Shown here: positions 1 through 6,118 of the stretch, one piece after another | Layout: the number at the start of each line of letters is the position of its first letter | Numbering within the stretch: the stretch's first letter is position 1 | Origin: Alphaproteobacteria bacterium | GTDB lineage: Bacteria; Pseudomonadota; Alphaproteobacteria; Reyranellales; Reyranellaceae | Length of the DNA: 7,796 nt | Reading direction: 5' to 3' | Assembly (NCBI GenBank): GCA_005884705.1 | Contig: VBAF01000088.1 | Coordinates: forward strand, 1 to 7,796 | Position numbers and translations under genes: made by a program | The notes under the pieces: model-generated | The model's database searches: none | Told to the model about the DNA's origin: nothing | What the model saw: the letters and a program-made list of their open reading frames with translations, nothing else

Positions 1-1
1 T

Positions 2-355
2 GCCGTGCAAGGAGCGGTGCGCCTCGAAGAGCAAGGCGTGTCGGCCAGTGTCATCGATCTCAGATCCTTGTGGCCCTGGGACAGCGAGACCGTCCTCGGC
101 GACTGTGCCCGCACCGGCCGATTGCTGGTCGTGCACGAGGCCGTGCAAGTCGCGGGCTTCGGCGCCGAAGTGGCGGCCACGGCCGCACAGGAGACAGGCT
201 GTCGGATCGCCCGGCTCGGCGCTCCACGGATCCATGTCGGCTTCGCGCCCGAACTGGAAGCCGTGGTGCGCATTCGCGCGCAGGACATTGTCCAGGCGGC
301 GATCGCCATACTTGAGCCTCGCGTGCCGGACCGTGCTGATACCCATCGTCGCTGA
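2..355 (+). CDS. 2-oxoacid dehydrogenase E1 component, beta subunit (C-terminal part)
   Basis: The reading frame is open from the left edge and ends at TGA 353-355, so only about the last 117 residues are present. It reads as the transketolase C-terminal domain of E1 beta subunits (pyruvate, acetoin or branched-chain 2-oxoacid dehydrogenase). Visible family features are the VIDLRSLWPWD segment followed by LLVVHEAVQVAGFGAEVAA, and near the end FAPELEAVV. In this family the beta subunit pairs with E1 alpha to decarboxylate a 2-oxoacid on thiamine diphosphate and pass the acyl group to the lipoyl domain of E2. The domain seen here helps form the dimer and the E2 contact. The substrate cannot be told from this fragment, so no symbol is given. 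The E1 alpha gene would be expected just upstream, outside the window. An internal GTG at position 5 is not the true start. Confidence 0.85.
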   Translation, partial: AVQGAVRLEEQGVSASVIDLRSLWPWDSETVLGDCARTGRLLVVHEAVQVAGFGAEVAATAAQETGCRIARLGAPRIHVGFAPELEAVVRIRAQDIVQAAIAILEPRVPDRADTHRR

Positions 356-454
356 ACTTCATCTCGGGCGTATTGGCGTCGTGTCCGGCCCCGTGCTAAC
401 CCATCTTGCCTGCCCTTTGCACCCAGGCCACGACATCCCATCCGAGCGCATATT

Positions 455-460
455 GAGGGA
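455..460 (+). promoter_or_regulatory. Ribosome binding site of the ilvC-like pseudogene
   Basis: GAGGGA lies 6 bases before the ATG at 467. It supports 467 as the original start of the reductoisomerase gene, even though the frame is stopped 18 codons later. The 111 bases between the previous stop codon and this ATG show no clear promoter or terminator. Confidence 0.5.
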
Positions 461-466
461 CCGGCA

Positions 467-1904
467 ATGAGTTTCACCTCGAAGGTGTTTGAAACCCGCG
501 TGGTCATGATGGCCGACCGCTAAGAGACTATCGTCGCGGGCGGCCGCCACCTTTTCTCACGGCTGCCCAAGGACTTCGACGGCATCAAGCAGATCGGCGT
601 CATCGGCTGGTCGTCGCAGGGTCCGGCCCAGGCTCAGAACTTGCGTGAATCGCTCGAAGGCATGGGCATCCGCGTAAAGGTCGGCCTGCGCGAGGGAGAA
701 CGGCACCCTCGGCGAGATGTACGACGTGATCCGCGAGAGCGACATGTCGCTGCTCCTGATCTCCGACGCCGCCTTCGCCGAAAACTACCAGAAGATATTC
801 GCCGCCTTCCGTCCGGGCACCACGCTGGGCCTCAGTCACGGCTTCCTGCTGTCGCATCTGCAGGCCCAAGGCGAGAGCTTCCCGAAGAACATCAACGTCG
901 TCGCCGTATGCCCCAAGGGCATGGGCCCGTCGGTGCGCCGGCTCTACGAGCAGGGTCGCGAGGTCAACGGCGCCGGCATCAATGCGAGCTTCGCCGTGCA
1001 GCAGGACGTCAACGGCAAGGCCACCGACTACGCGCTCGGCTGGTCGGTGGCGCTCGGCTCGCCCTACACCTTCGAGACGACGCTCGAATCGGAGTACCGC
1101 TCCGACATCTTCGGCGAGCGCGGCATTCTGCTGGGCGCCGTGCACGGCCTCGCCGAAAGCCTCTATGCGCGCTTTGTCGGCCAGGGCATGGCCAAGGACG
1201 ACGCCTACCTCAACACCTCCGAATCGATCACCGGGCCGATCAGCAAGACGATCTCGCGCTCCGGCCTGAAGGCCGTCTACGAGCAGCTCAACGACCAGGA
1301 GAAGGCGGCCTTCCGCAAGGCCTTCAACGCCGCCTATCACCCGTCCCGCGAGATCCTCGAGGAGATCTATGACGATGTCGCGTCGGGCAACGAGGTGCGC
1401 AGCGTCATCCAGGCAACCCGCCGCCACGGCACCTATCCGATGGGCAAGATCGACAGCACCGACATGTGGGTTGTCGGCGAGAAGGTGCGCGCCAACAAGG
1501 AACGCAACTATGCGCCGATCAATCCGGAGACCGCCGGGGTCTACATGGCCTGCATGATGGCCCAGGTCGATCTGCTGAAGGACCGCGGTCACCCCTATTC
1601 GGAGATCGCCAACGAATCCATCATCGAGGCGGTCGACTCGCTCAATCCCTACATGGACTACAGGGGCGTGTCGTACATGGTGGACAATTGCTCGACCACC
1701 GCCCGGCTCGGCGCCCGCAAGTGGGCGGCACGGTTCGACTATATCCTGAAGCAGCAGGCCTTTCCTGCGATCGACCAGAACGCGGTGAAGGACGACACGC
1801 CGTTCGACAAATTCCTGGCGAACAACATCCACGAGGTGCTGCAGGTCTGTGCCGAACTGCGGCCTTCGGTGGACATCTCGGTGGTGCCGACGCGAGTCTC
1901 CTGA
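467..1904 (+). pseudogene. ilvC: Ketol-acid reductoisomerase, plant-type class II, broken in its N-terminal half
   Basis: Ketol-acid reductoisomerase converts acetohydroxy acids to dihydroxy acids in valine, leucine and isoleucine synthesis, using NADPH and magnesium. The protein resembles the long, plant-type class II enzymes. Examples are KQIGVIGW, LGLSHGFLL, VAVCPKGMGPSVRRLY, SDIFGERGILLGAVHG and YMVDNCSTTARLGARKWA. Three lesions sit in the NADPH-binding half. (1) TAA at 521-523 follows 18 codons, where relatives have an acidic residue before ETIV. (2) Ser at 611-613 replaces the Gly of the usual GWGSQ motif. (3) Near 695-696 the frame shifts and about 14 residues are missing between VGLREG and NGTLGE, which is the loop that holds the NADPH phosphate. 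From ATG 717 to TGA 1902-1904 an intact 395-residue frame remains. It keeps the catalytic His (residue 41), the Lys of CPKG (67), metal ligands Asp130 and Glu134, and the Glu residues of ANESIIEAVD. Without the NADPH domain it should not be a working reductase. Errors in sequence or assembly are an alternative explanation. Confidence 0.85.
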
Positions 1905-1922
1905 CCGTCGGCACCACGACGG
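1905..1922 (+). terminator. Small hairpin directly after the ilvC-like stop codon
   Basis: CCGTCG (1905-1910) and CGACGG (1917-1922) form a perfect 6-bp stem around the loop GCACCA, one base after the TGA. There is no T-run behind it, so an intrinsic terminator is only possible, not shown. The rest of the gap, up to the next gene at 2068, contains a short open stretch ending in TGA at 2041-2043, which I do not recognise and do not call as a gene. Confidence 0.3.
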
Positions 1923-2051
1923 CCGTTCCACTCTGCAGGATGGGCTGATTTCAGCCATCAAGCAGGCTGCATACCGGATGGGCGCGCGTATGGGCGAGCC
2001 AGCCCTTGCCTTGGCGCGACGGGTGGCCGAAAAGGTTTCCTGAGCAGGCGC

Positions 2052-2058
2052 GGGAGAA
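2052..2058 (+). promoter_or_regulatory. Ribosome binding site of the biotin carrier gene
   Basis: GGGAGAA lies 9 bases before the ATG at 2068 and supports that start. Confidence 0.45.
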
Positions 2059-2067
2059 ATTCAGGGC

Positions 2068-2289
2068 ATGGCCGTCGTCAACGTGAAGTCGGAGATCGCC
2101 GGCAATGTCTGGAAGATCCAGCTCAAGCCCGGCGACAGGGTCGAAGTCGAAGGCGAGATCATGATCCTTGAGTCGATGAAGATGGAGATTCCCGTGCTGT
2201 CGCCCAAGGCCGGCACCATCAAGGAAATCAGGGTGAGCGAAGGCGAGGCGATCGGCGAGGGCCAGCTCGTCGCCGTGATCGATGCCTAG
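2068..2289 (+). CDS. Stand-alone biotin/lipoyl carrier protein (biotin carboxyl carrier type)
   Basis: This 73-residue protein consists of a single biotinyl domain. ESMKME at residues 35-40 is the classic biotinylation site, with Lys38 the expected attachment point, and it sits in the middle of the domain as usual. The second half (SPKAGTIKEIRVSEGEAIGEGQLVAVID) completes the flattened beta barrel. Length and pattern match the small stand-alone biotinylated proteins such as mycobacterial TB7.3, annotated as acetyl-CoA carboxylase carrier subunits. The family role is to carry a carboxyl group on biotin between a biotin carboxylase and a carboxyltransferase. No such partner gene lies in the window, so the partner must be encoded elsewhere. 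The MKM motif favours biotin over lipoate. The gene ends 5 bases before the transporter start, so the two are probably co-transcribed. Confidence 0.88.
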   Translation: MAVVNVKSEIAGNVWKIQLKPGDRVEVEGEIMILESMKMEIPVLSPKAGTIKEIRVSEGEAIGEGQLVAVIDA

Positions 2290-2294
2290 CCCTG

Positions 2295-3353
2295 ATGCCT
2301 AACTACAGCGTCGCCGTCGACATCGTCCGTCTCTGGGCGCCCGACAATCTCCGCAAGGTCGCGGCGGGAAGCGCCGTCTGCGCCGTGATCGCCGCCATCG
2401 CCTACGTCGCCGACACGCGCGGCTGGACGCATTTCGGCACCGCCTTCGTGCCGCCCCTGATCGTCGCCCTCGCCATCGGCATGGCGCTGCAGCCGCTGTC
2501 CGGCCGCCCTCAGCTCAAGGCCGGTATCGAATTCTCGGGCCGCACCCTGTTGCGCGTCGGCGTCGCGCTCTATGGCGCGCGCCTCACGCTCGGCAACCTG
2601 GTCGATGGCGGGCCGCTGCCGGTGCTGATCGCGCTCGCCGCCGTCGCCGGCACTATCGCCTTCGGCGCTGTCGCGGCGCGCGCCTTCGGACTGACGCGCA
2701 ATTTCGGCCTGCTGACGGGCTGCGCGACCGGCGTATGCGGCGCCGCCGCCGCCATGGCGACGGCGGCGGTGCTGCCCAAGCACGAGAATTCCGACCGCGA
2801 CCTCGCCTTCACGGTGATGGGCGTCAACTTCATCAGCACCATCACCATGGTGGTCTATCCGACGCTGCACCAGGCGCTCGGCTACTCGCCGCTCGAGATG
2901 GGCGTGTTCCTCGGCGGCTCGATCCACGACGTGGCGCAGGTCGCGGGCGCGGGCCAGACGCTCGGGCCGGCGATCCTGGCCGATTCGATCGTCACCAAGC
3001 TGCTGCGCGTGGCGTTCCTGCTGCCGGCGGTGACCGCCATCGCCTGGTGGGTGGCCAAGAGCGGCGAGACCGCGGGCGACGCGCGGCCCGCGCCGCCGGT
3101 CTTCCTGTTCGGCTTCCTGATCCTGGCCGCGCTCAACTCGCTCGGGCTGGTGCCGGCCGAGGTGAAGGCCACGATCACGTGGATCTCGTCGTTCCTGATC
3201 GTGGTGGCGATCGCGGCGCTCGGCATGAAGACCTCGCTGCTGACGATGGCGCGGATCGGCCTGAAGCCGGTGATGCTGCTGGTGGTCGAGACGATCTTCA
3301 TCGGCCTTCTGGTCGTCGGCCTGATCTATGGCCTGCGCGGCGTCGGCATCTGA
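2295..3353 (+). CDS. YeiH/UPF0324 family membrane transporter (putative sulfate exporter family)
   Basis: This 352-residue integral membrane protein of the YeiH / UPF0324 family (Pfam Cons_hypoth698) has roughly ten hydrophobic segments. Family marks are KAGIEFSGRTLLRVGVALYG (about residues 75-94), the small-residue stretch TGCATGVCGAAAAMAT (about 141-156), GGSIHDVAQVAGAG (207-220) and the late IAALGMKTSL (306-315). The length is normal for the family. Databases call members putative sulfate exporters, but for most, including this one, the substrate is not established. The ATG at 2295 is 5 bases after the biotin carrier stop and has no strong ribosome binding site, which suggests translational coupling. 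The stop at 3351-3353 lies only 15 bases from the 3' end of the convergent receptor pseudogene, leaving no room for a normal terminator. Confidence 0.85.
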   Translation: MPNYSVAVDIVRLWAPDNLRKVAAGSAVCAVIAAIAYVADTRGWTHFGTAFVPPLIVALAIGMALQPLSGRPQLKAGIEFSGRTLLRVGVALYGARLTLGNLVDGGPLPVLIALAAVAGTIAFGAVAARAFGLTRNFGLLTGCATGVCGAAAAMATAAVLPKHENSDRDLAFTVMGVNFISTITMVVYPTLHQALGYSPLEMGVFLGGSIHDVAQVAGAGQTLGPAILADSIVTKLLRVAFLLPAVTAIAWWVAKSGETAGDARPAPPVFLFGFLILAALNSLGLVPAEVKATITWISSFLIVVAIAALGMKTSLLTMARIGLKPVMLLVVETIFIGLLVVGLIYGLRGVGI

Positions 3354-3368
3354 CGTTCCGGTCCGTCC

Positions 3369-4308
3369 CTAATTCCCGGGCTTGGTGCCGGTCGCCTTCA
3401 CCACCTCGGCCCAGGTCGCCATGTCCTTGGCCATGAAGGCGGCGAATTCGGCCGGTGTCATCGGGTCGGCGAGCGTGGCGCGGTCCTCGAACTGGCGCAG
3501 CACCGCGGGATCGCGCATCAGGGCCACCAGATCGGCATTGACCTTGTTGACGATCTCGTCGGGAGTCTTCGCCGGCGCCACCAGGCCGGACCAGCCGGCC
3601 GAATCGTAGCCGGGAACGGTCGCGCCGATCGACGGGACCTTCTCGAGGCGCGGCGCGGGGCGTGCGGTCGTCACGCCCAGCGCCTTGATGCGGCCGTCCT
3701 GGATCGCACTCAGCGACGAGGCGGTGCTGTCCATCATCAGCTTGACGTGGGATGTGCACGATGTCGGTCTTCGTCATGAGCTTGAACAGCTCCATGCTGA
3801 GATGCTGGGCCGTGCCGGGGCCGGCCGAGGCATAGGAATGCTTGCCCGGCTCCTTGCGCGCCAGCTCGATCAGCTCGGCGACCGTGCCGGCCGGGAAGCT
3901 CGGGTGCGCCACGATGACGAGCGGGCCCTTGAGGATGTTGGTGATTGGCTTGAAGTCGACCAGCGGCTTGTAGGGCAGGTCGGGATAGAGGCTGGGATTG
4001 ACGCCAAAGGTGACGCTGGTCGCGATCAGGAACGTGTAGCCGTCGGGCGCGGCGGCCCGGCCGGCCTCGACGCCCGGGATGCCGCCGCCTCCGCCCTTGT
4101 TGTCGACCACGACCTGCTGCTTCCAGATCTCGGTGAGCCGCTCGGCCATCAGGCGGGCGAAGATGTCGGCCGCCTGGCCGGGCGGAAACGGCACGATGAA
4201 GCGTACGGGCTTGGTCGGCCAAGCCGGCTGGGCCCGGGCGATCAACGGTGCGCCCAGCCCCAGTCCAAGTCCCAGCGCCAGCGCGCCGCGGCGTGTAACA
4301 GCCGGCAT
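3369..4308 (-). pseudogene. TctC/Bug-family periplasmic solute receptor, frameshifted
   Basis: Bug receptors are periplasmic proteins that bind small carboxylates, in some cases feeding tripartite tricarboxylate (TctAB) transporters. The gene starts at ATG 4308. Its signal peptide has a twin arginine (VTRRGALALGLG, a weak Tat-like match) and ends near ARA/QPAWP at about residue 26. Family features follow: WPTKPVRFIVPFPPG, VVVDNKGGGGGI, AAPDGYTFL and SYASAGPGTAQHL. After VHIP (residue 187, about 3748) the frame breaks. The C-terminal 125 residues continue in another frame from 3746 (VKLMMDSTASSL, IKALGVTT, GWSGLVAP, AEFAAFM) to TAG 3371-3369. Relatives have a YKGSGPAL-type stretch of about 14 residues at the break, missing here, so about 44 bases appear deleted. 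The restored protein would be about 327 residues, normal for the family. No TctA or TctB gene is nearby, which is common for Bug genes. A sequencing or assembly error is possible. Confidence 0.85.
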
Positions 4309-4310
4309 TG

Positions 4311-4320
4311 CCTTCCTCCC
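4311..4320 (-). promoter_or_regulatory. Strong ribosome binding site of the Bug receptor pseudogene
   Basis: On the minus strand GGGAGGAAGG stands 2 bases before the ATG at 4308, with its AGGA core about 6 bases away. It supports this start over the longer upstream open frame. It lies in the 51-base gap between the divergent receptor and acetyltransferase genes, which must hold both promoters. I see no convincing -35/-10 pair. Confidence 0.5.
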
Positions 4321-4359
4321 CGATGCTTTCGGATGACAGGCTAGCACGCCCCCGGGAAA

Positions 4360-4863
4360 ATGCCGGCCATGACGACGCCCGTCGAAATTCTGAGCCCCCG
4401 CACCGCCGCCGACCACGAGGCGGTCAAGGCGCTGTTCCGCGAATACGCCGAGTCGCTGGGCTTCTCGCTGGCTTACCAGGATTTCGAGACGGAGCTCGCC
4501 GGCTTCCCCGGCAAATATGCGCCGCCCGAGGGCGCGCTGCTGCTGGCGACGGCCGACGGCGAAGCCGCGGGCACGGTGGCGCTGCGCAAGCTCGAGCAAG
4601 GCATCTGCGAGATGAAGCGGCTGTACGTGAAGCCGGCGTTCCGCGGCCGGCGCACGGCGGATGGCCGGTCGATCGGGCGCGCGCTCGCCGAAGACATCGT
4701 CGCCATCGGGCGGGATCGTGGCTATCAACGTCTCAGGCTGGACACAATCGGCGGCAAAATGCGCCAAGCCCTGTCGCTCTATCGCTCGATGGGGTTCGTC
4801 GAGATTCCGCCCTATTACACGAGCCCCATTCCCGACACCGCCTATCTGGAGCTGGTCCTGTGA
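4360..4863 (+). CDS. GNAT-family N-acetyltransferase
   Basis: This predicted cytoplasmic acetyltransferase of 167 residues (164 if the ATG at 4369 is used) transfers acetyl from acetyl-CoA to an unknown amine. GNAT features in order are the strand ALLLATADGEAAGTVAL (about 59-75), CEMKRLYVKPAFRGR (83-97, entering the acetyl-CoA loop), the helix IGRALAEDIVAIGRDRGY (105-122), LRLDT (125-129) and ALSLYRSMGFVEIPPYY (137-153). The ending PIPDTAYLELVL is typical of a common alphaproteobacterial GNAT subgroup. The pyrophosphate-binding loop is unusual. It reads RGRRTADGRSIGRAL, where six extra codons are bounded by two GGCCGG copies, instead of a compact RGxxIGRAL. GGG at 4354-4356 is a poor guide between the two starts. 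The stop overlaps the next gene by 4 bases, so the two genes are likely translated together. The substrate is unknown. Confidence 0.82.
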   Translation: MPAMTTPVEILSPRTAADHEAVKALFREYAESLGFSLAYQDFETELAGFPGKYAPPEGALLLATADGEAAGTVALRKLEQGICEMKRLYVKPAFRGRRTADGRSIGRALAEDIVAIGRDRGYQRLRLDTIGGKMRQALSLYRSMGFVEIPPYYTSPIPDTAYLELVL

Positions 4864-5330
4864 CCGATCGCTATTTCGAGGATTTCAAGACAGGCGAGCG
4901 CTTCGTCAGCGGCGGCATGACCCTCACCGAGGCCGGCATCATCGAGTTCGCCCGCCAGTGGGACCCGCAGCCGTTCCACATCGACGTCGAGTTCGCGAAG
5001 AAATGGCAGTTTGGCGGCCTGATCGCCTCGGGCCTCCACACGATGTGCGTGACGCTGAAGCTGTGGCTCGAATTGGGCGTGCTGAAGGCCTGCAGCCTAG
5101 GCTCGCCGGGCCTGGGCGAGACGCAGTTCCCGCGCCCGGTGCGGCCCGGCGACACGCTGCGCGTGGTGACCGACATCGTCGAACTGCGGCCGTCCTCGTC
5201 GAAGCCCGACCGCGGCATCTGCCGCCTGCGCCAGGTCACCATCAACCAGCGCGGCGAGCATGTCATGGAGCAGGAGACCACGGTCTTCCTCAAGCGCCGC
5301 CCCGTCTCCTCGATGCTGGCGGCGCGCTAG
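4860..5330 (+). CDS. MaoC-family dehydratase / (R)-specific enoyl-CoA hydratase-like protein
   Basis: This is a single hot-dog fold protein of 156 residues. It starts at GTG 4860, which overlaps the acetyltransferase stop in GTGA and gives the N-terminus MTDRYFEDFKTGERF usual for this group. The hydratase motif is visible in WDPQPFHIDVEFA (about residues 38-50), with the catalytic Asp and His pair of (R)-hydratases in DPQPFH, followed by GGLIASGLHT (58-67). Later features are the RPVRPGDTLRV strand and SSSKPDRGICRLRQVTINQRGE. Members hydrate 2-enoyl-CoA or act on related acyl-CoA thioesters. The exact substrate cannot be read here. The TAG stop is part of the CTAGAGC end of the adjoining palindromic element, so the element may define the C-terminus. 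An open frame upstream in the same phase is antisense or shadow sequence and not part of the protein. Confidence 0.85.
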   Translation: MTDRYFEDFKTGERFVSGGMTLTEAGIIEFARQWDPQPFHIDVEFAKKWQFGGLIASGLHTMCVTLKLWLELGVLKACSLGSPGLGETQFPRPVRPGDTLRVVTDIVELRPSSSKPDRGICRLRQVTINQRGEHVMEQETTVFLKRRPVSSMLAAR

Positions 5331-5334
5331 AGCG

Positions 5335-5380
5335 GTTTCCGATCAGTTGGTAGCGCGAGCGCTTCCAACTGATCGGAAAC
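5335..5380. repeat. Perfect 16-bp stem-loop (left palindrome of the composite element)
   Basis: GTTTCCGATCAGTTGG (5335-5350) pairs perfectly with 5365-5380. The 14-base centre contains a second small stem, AGCGC (5352-5356) with GCGCT (5359-5363), set off by one T/T mismatch, so the whole can fold as one long hairpin. No T-run follows on either strand. It sits just after the maoC stop codon. Confidence 0.85.
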
Positions 5381-5409
5381 GCGCGCACTGGTGATACTGG
5401 TTACACAGG

Positions 5410-5449
5410 GCATATTCCGTCCGGCTGAGTCCAGCCGGACGGAATATGC
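5410..5449. repeat. Perfect 17-bp stem-loop (right palindrome of the composite element)
   Basis: GCATATTCCGTCCGGCT (5410-5426) pairs perfectly with 5433-5449 around the six-base loop GAGTCC. It is followed by TCTAG and lies 12 bases from the stop codon of the convergent Nudix gene. It may protect or end transcripts, but it lacks the T-run of a classic intrinsic terminator. Confidence 0.85.
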
Positions 5450-5461
5450 TCTAGTATCGCT

Positions 5462-6118
5462 TTAGCGCCAGGCGAAGACCGGCTGCTCGAAATGGTCGAC
5501 GCGGGTGTCACGGCCGGCCAGCGCCACTTCCTTGAATTGGTAGAGCACCGCGGCGGTCGGCGCGTTCACCGTCGCCACCGGCAGGGGCAGCCGGATGATC
5601 GGCCGGTCCGATTCGGGGATCGGCACGATCTCGGGCGAATCGGCCCGGAACAGCTCGGCGCAGCGGATGCGGTAGGCCGCCGCGACCTCGTGCGGGTTGG
5701 GCGTCAGCTCGATGCGGCCGCCGAGCCACACGACGACCGGCGCGATCAGATAGCCCGAGCGTGTCGGATAGTCGTCGAGCGTGCCCAGCACGTCGTCGAT
5801 CGAGGCGAGCACGCCCAGCTCCTCGTGCAATTCACGGAGTGCCGTGTGCCGGATGGTCTCGCCGGGATCGACCCGGCCGCCGGGCAGCGCCCACTGGCCG
5901 CCGTGGGCGCGCAGCTTGGGCGTGCGCTTGGTCAGCAGGAACGCCGCCTGTCCCGGCACGTCGCCCTCGATCACCGCCACCGCGACCGCGGCGTGGCGCA
6001 GGCTGCCGGAATCGCTCTGCCGGCGGACCTCGAAGCGGTCGAGATGGCCTTTGATCGTGGCGCGCAGGGCGTCGTCGAACGGGAACGCGGTCACATCGGC
6101 TTTCACGTCGGTTTTCAT
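5462..6118 (-). CDS. Nudix hydrolase, CoA-pyrophosphatase-like
   Basis: This 218-residue Nudix protein starts at ATG 6118, which overlaps the methyltransferase stop in ATGA, and ends at TAA 5464-5462. The Nudix box fits GX5EX7REUXEEXGU exactly: Gly81, Glu87, then RELHEELGV at 95-103, giving the magnesium-binding glutamates. Just before it, LLTKRTPKLRAHGGQWALPG (61-80) matches the extra motif of CoA pyrophosphatases (LLTxR...RxHxGQ..FPGG), with Ala-Leu in place of the usual Phe region. Such enzymes split CoA and acyl-CoA into phosphopantetheine and 3',5'-ADP. The substrate is therefore probably CoA or a similar nucleotide, by inference. The gene is last in the glycosyltransferase-methyltransferase-Nudix set. 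A much longer open frame continues upstream in the same phase, but it is only a shadow over the neighbouring genes. Confidence 0.87.
   Translation of the reverse strand: MKTDVKADVTAFPFDDALRATIKGHLDRFEVRRQSDSGSLRHAAVAVAVIEGDVPGQAAFLLTKRTPKLRAHGGQWALPGGRVDPGETIRHTALRELHEELGVLASIDDVLGTLDDYPTRSGYLIAPVVVWLGGRIELTPNPHEVAAAYRIRCAELFRADSPEIVPIPESDRPIIRLPLPVATVNAPTAAVLYQFKEVALAGRDTRVDHFEQPVFAWR

Larger units (their letters stand above)
5327..5454. repeat. Composite palindromic element bounded by CTAGAGC / GCTCTAG
   Basis: This 128-bp intergenic element lies between the convergent maoC and Nudix genes. It starts with CTAGAGC (5327-5333) and ends with its exact reverse complement GCTCTAG (5448-5454). 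Inside are two separate perfect stem-loops, listed separately, both of the form TTCCG...CGGAA. The spacer 5381-5409 contains ACTGGT twice, separated by GAT. The layout looks like dispersed intergenic palindromes of alphaproteobacteria. It may be two related units joined, the first keeping its left end and the second its right end. Copy number elsewhere cannot be seen from this window. It could also serve as a bidirectional transcript end. Confidence 0.7.

Noticed and set aside
600..1961. A 453-residue open frame on the minus strand opposite the ilvC-like gene
   Set aside because: It is Arg/His/Asp-rich, has no recognisable motif, and lies exactly antisense to well-conserved reductoisomerase sequence. 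Long antisense frames are expected in GC-rich genes.
1849..2043. Small plus-strand frame of 64 codons after the ilvC-like gene
   Set aside because: Its first part overlaps the reductoisomerase in another frame, and the remaining tail has no ribosome binding site or family resemblance that I can name.
2286..2927. 213-residue minus-strand frame opposite the transporter
   Set aside because: It is dominated by Arg, Asp and Gly from reversed hydrophobic codons, which is typical antisense shadow composition.
3685..4344. 219-residue plus-strand frame opposite the receptor gene
   Set aside because: It is antisense to the receptor pseudogene, with low-complexity composition and no motifs.
4308..4859. 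N-terminal extension of the MaoC protein fused to upstream sequence
   Set aside because: The upstream part is a shadow of the acetyltransferase gene. The GTG at 4860 gives the normal family N-terminus and a typical 4-base overlap.
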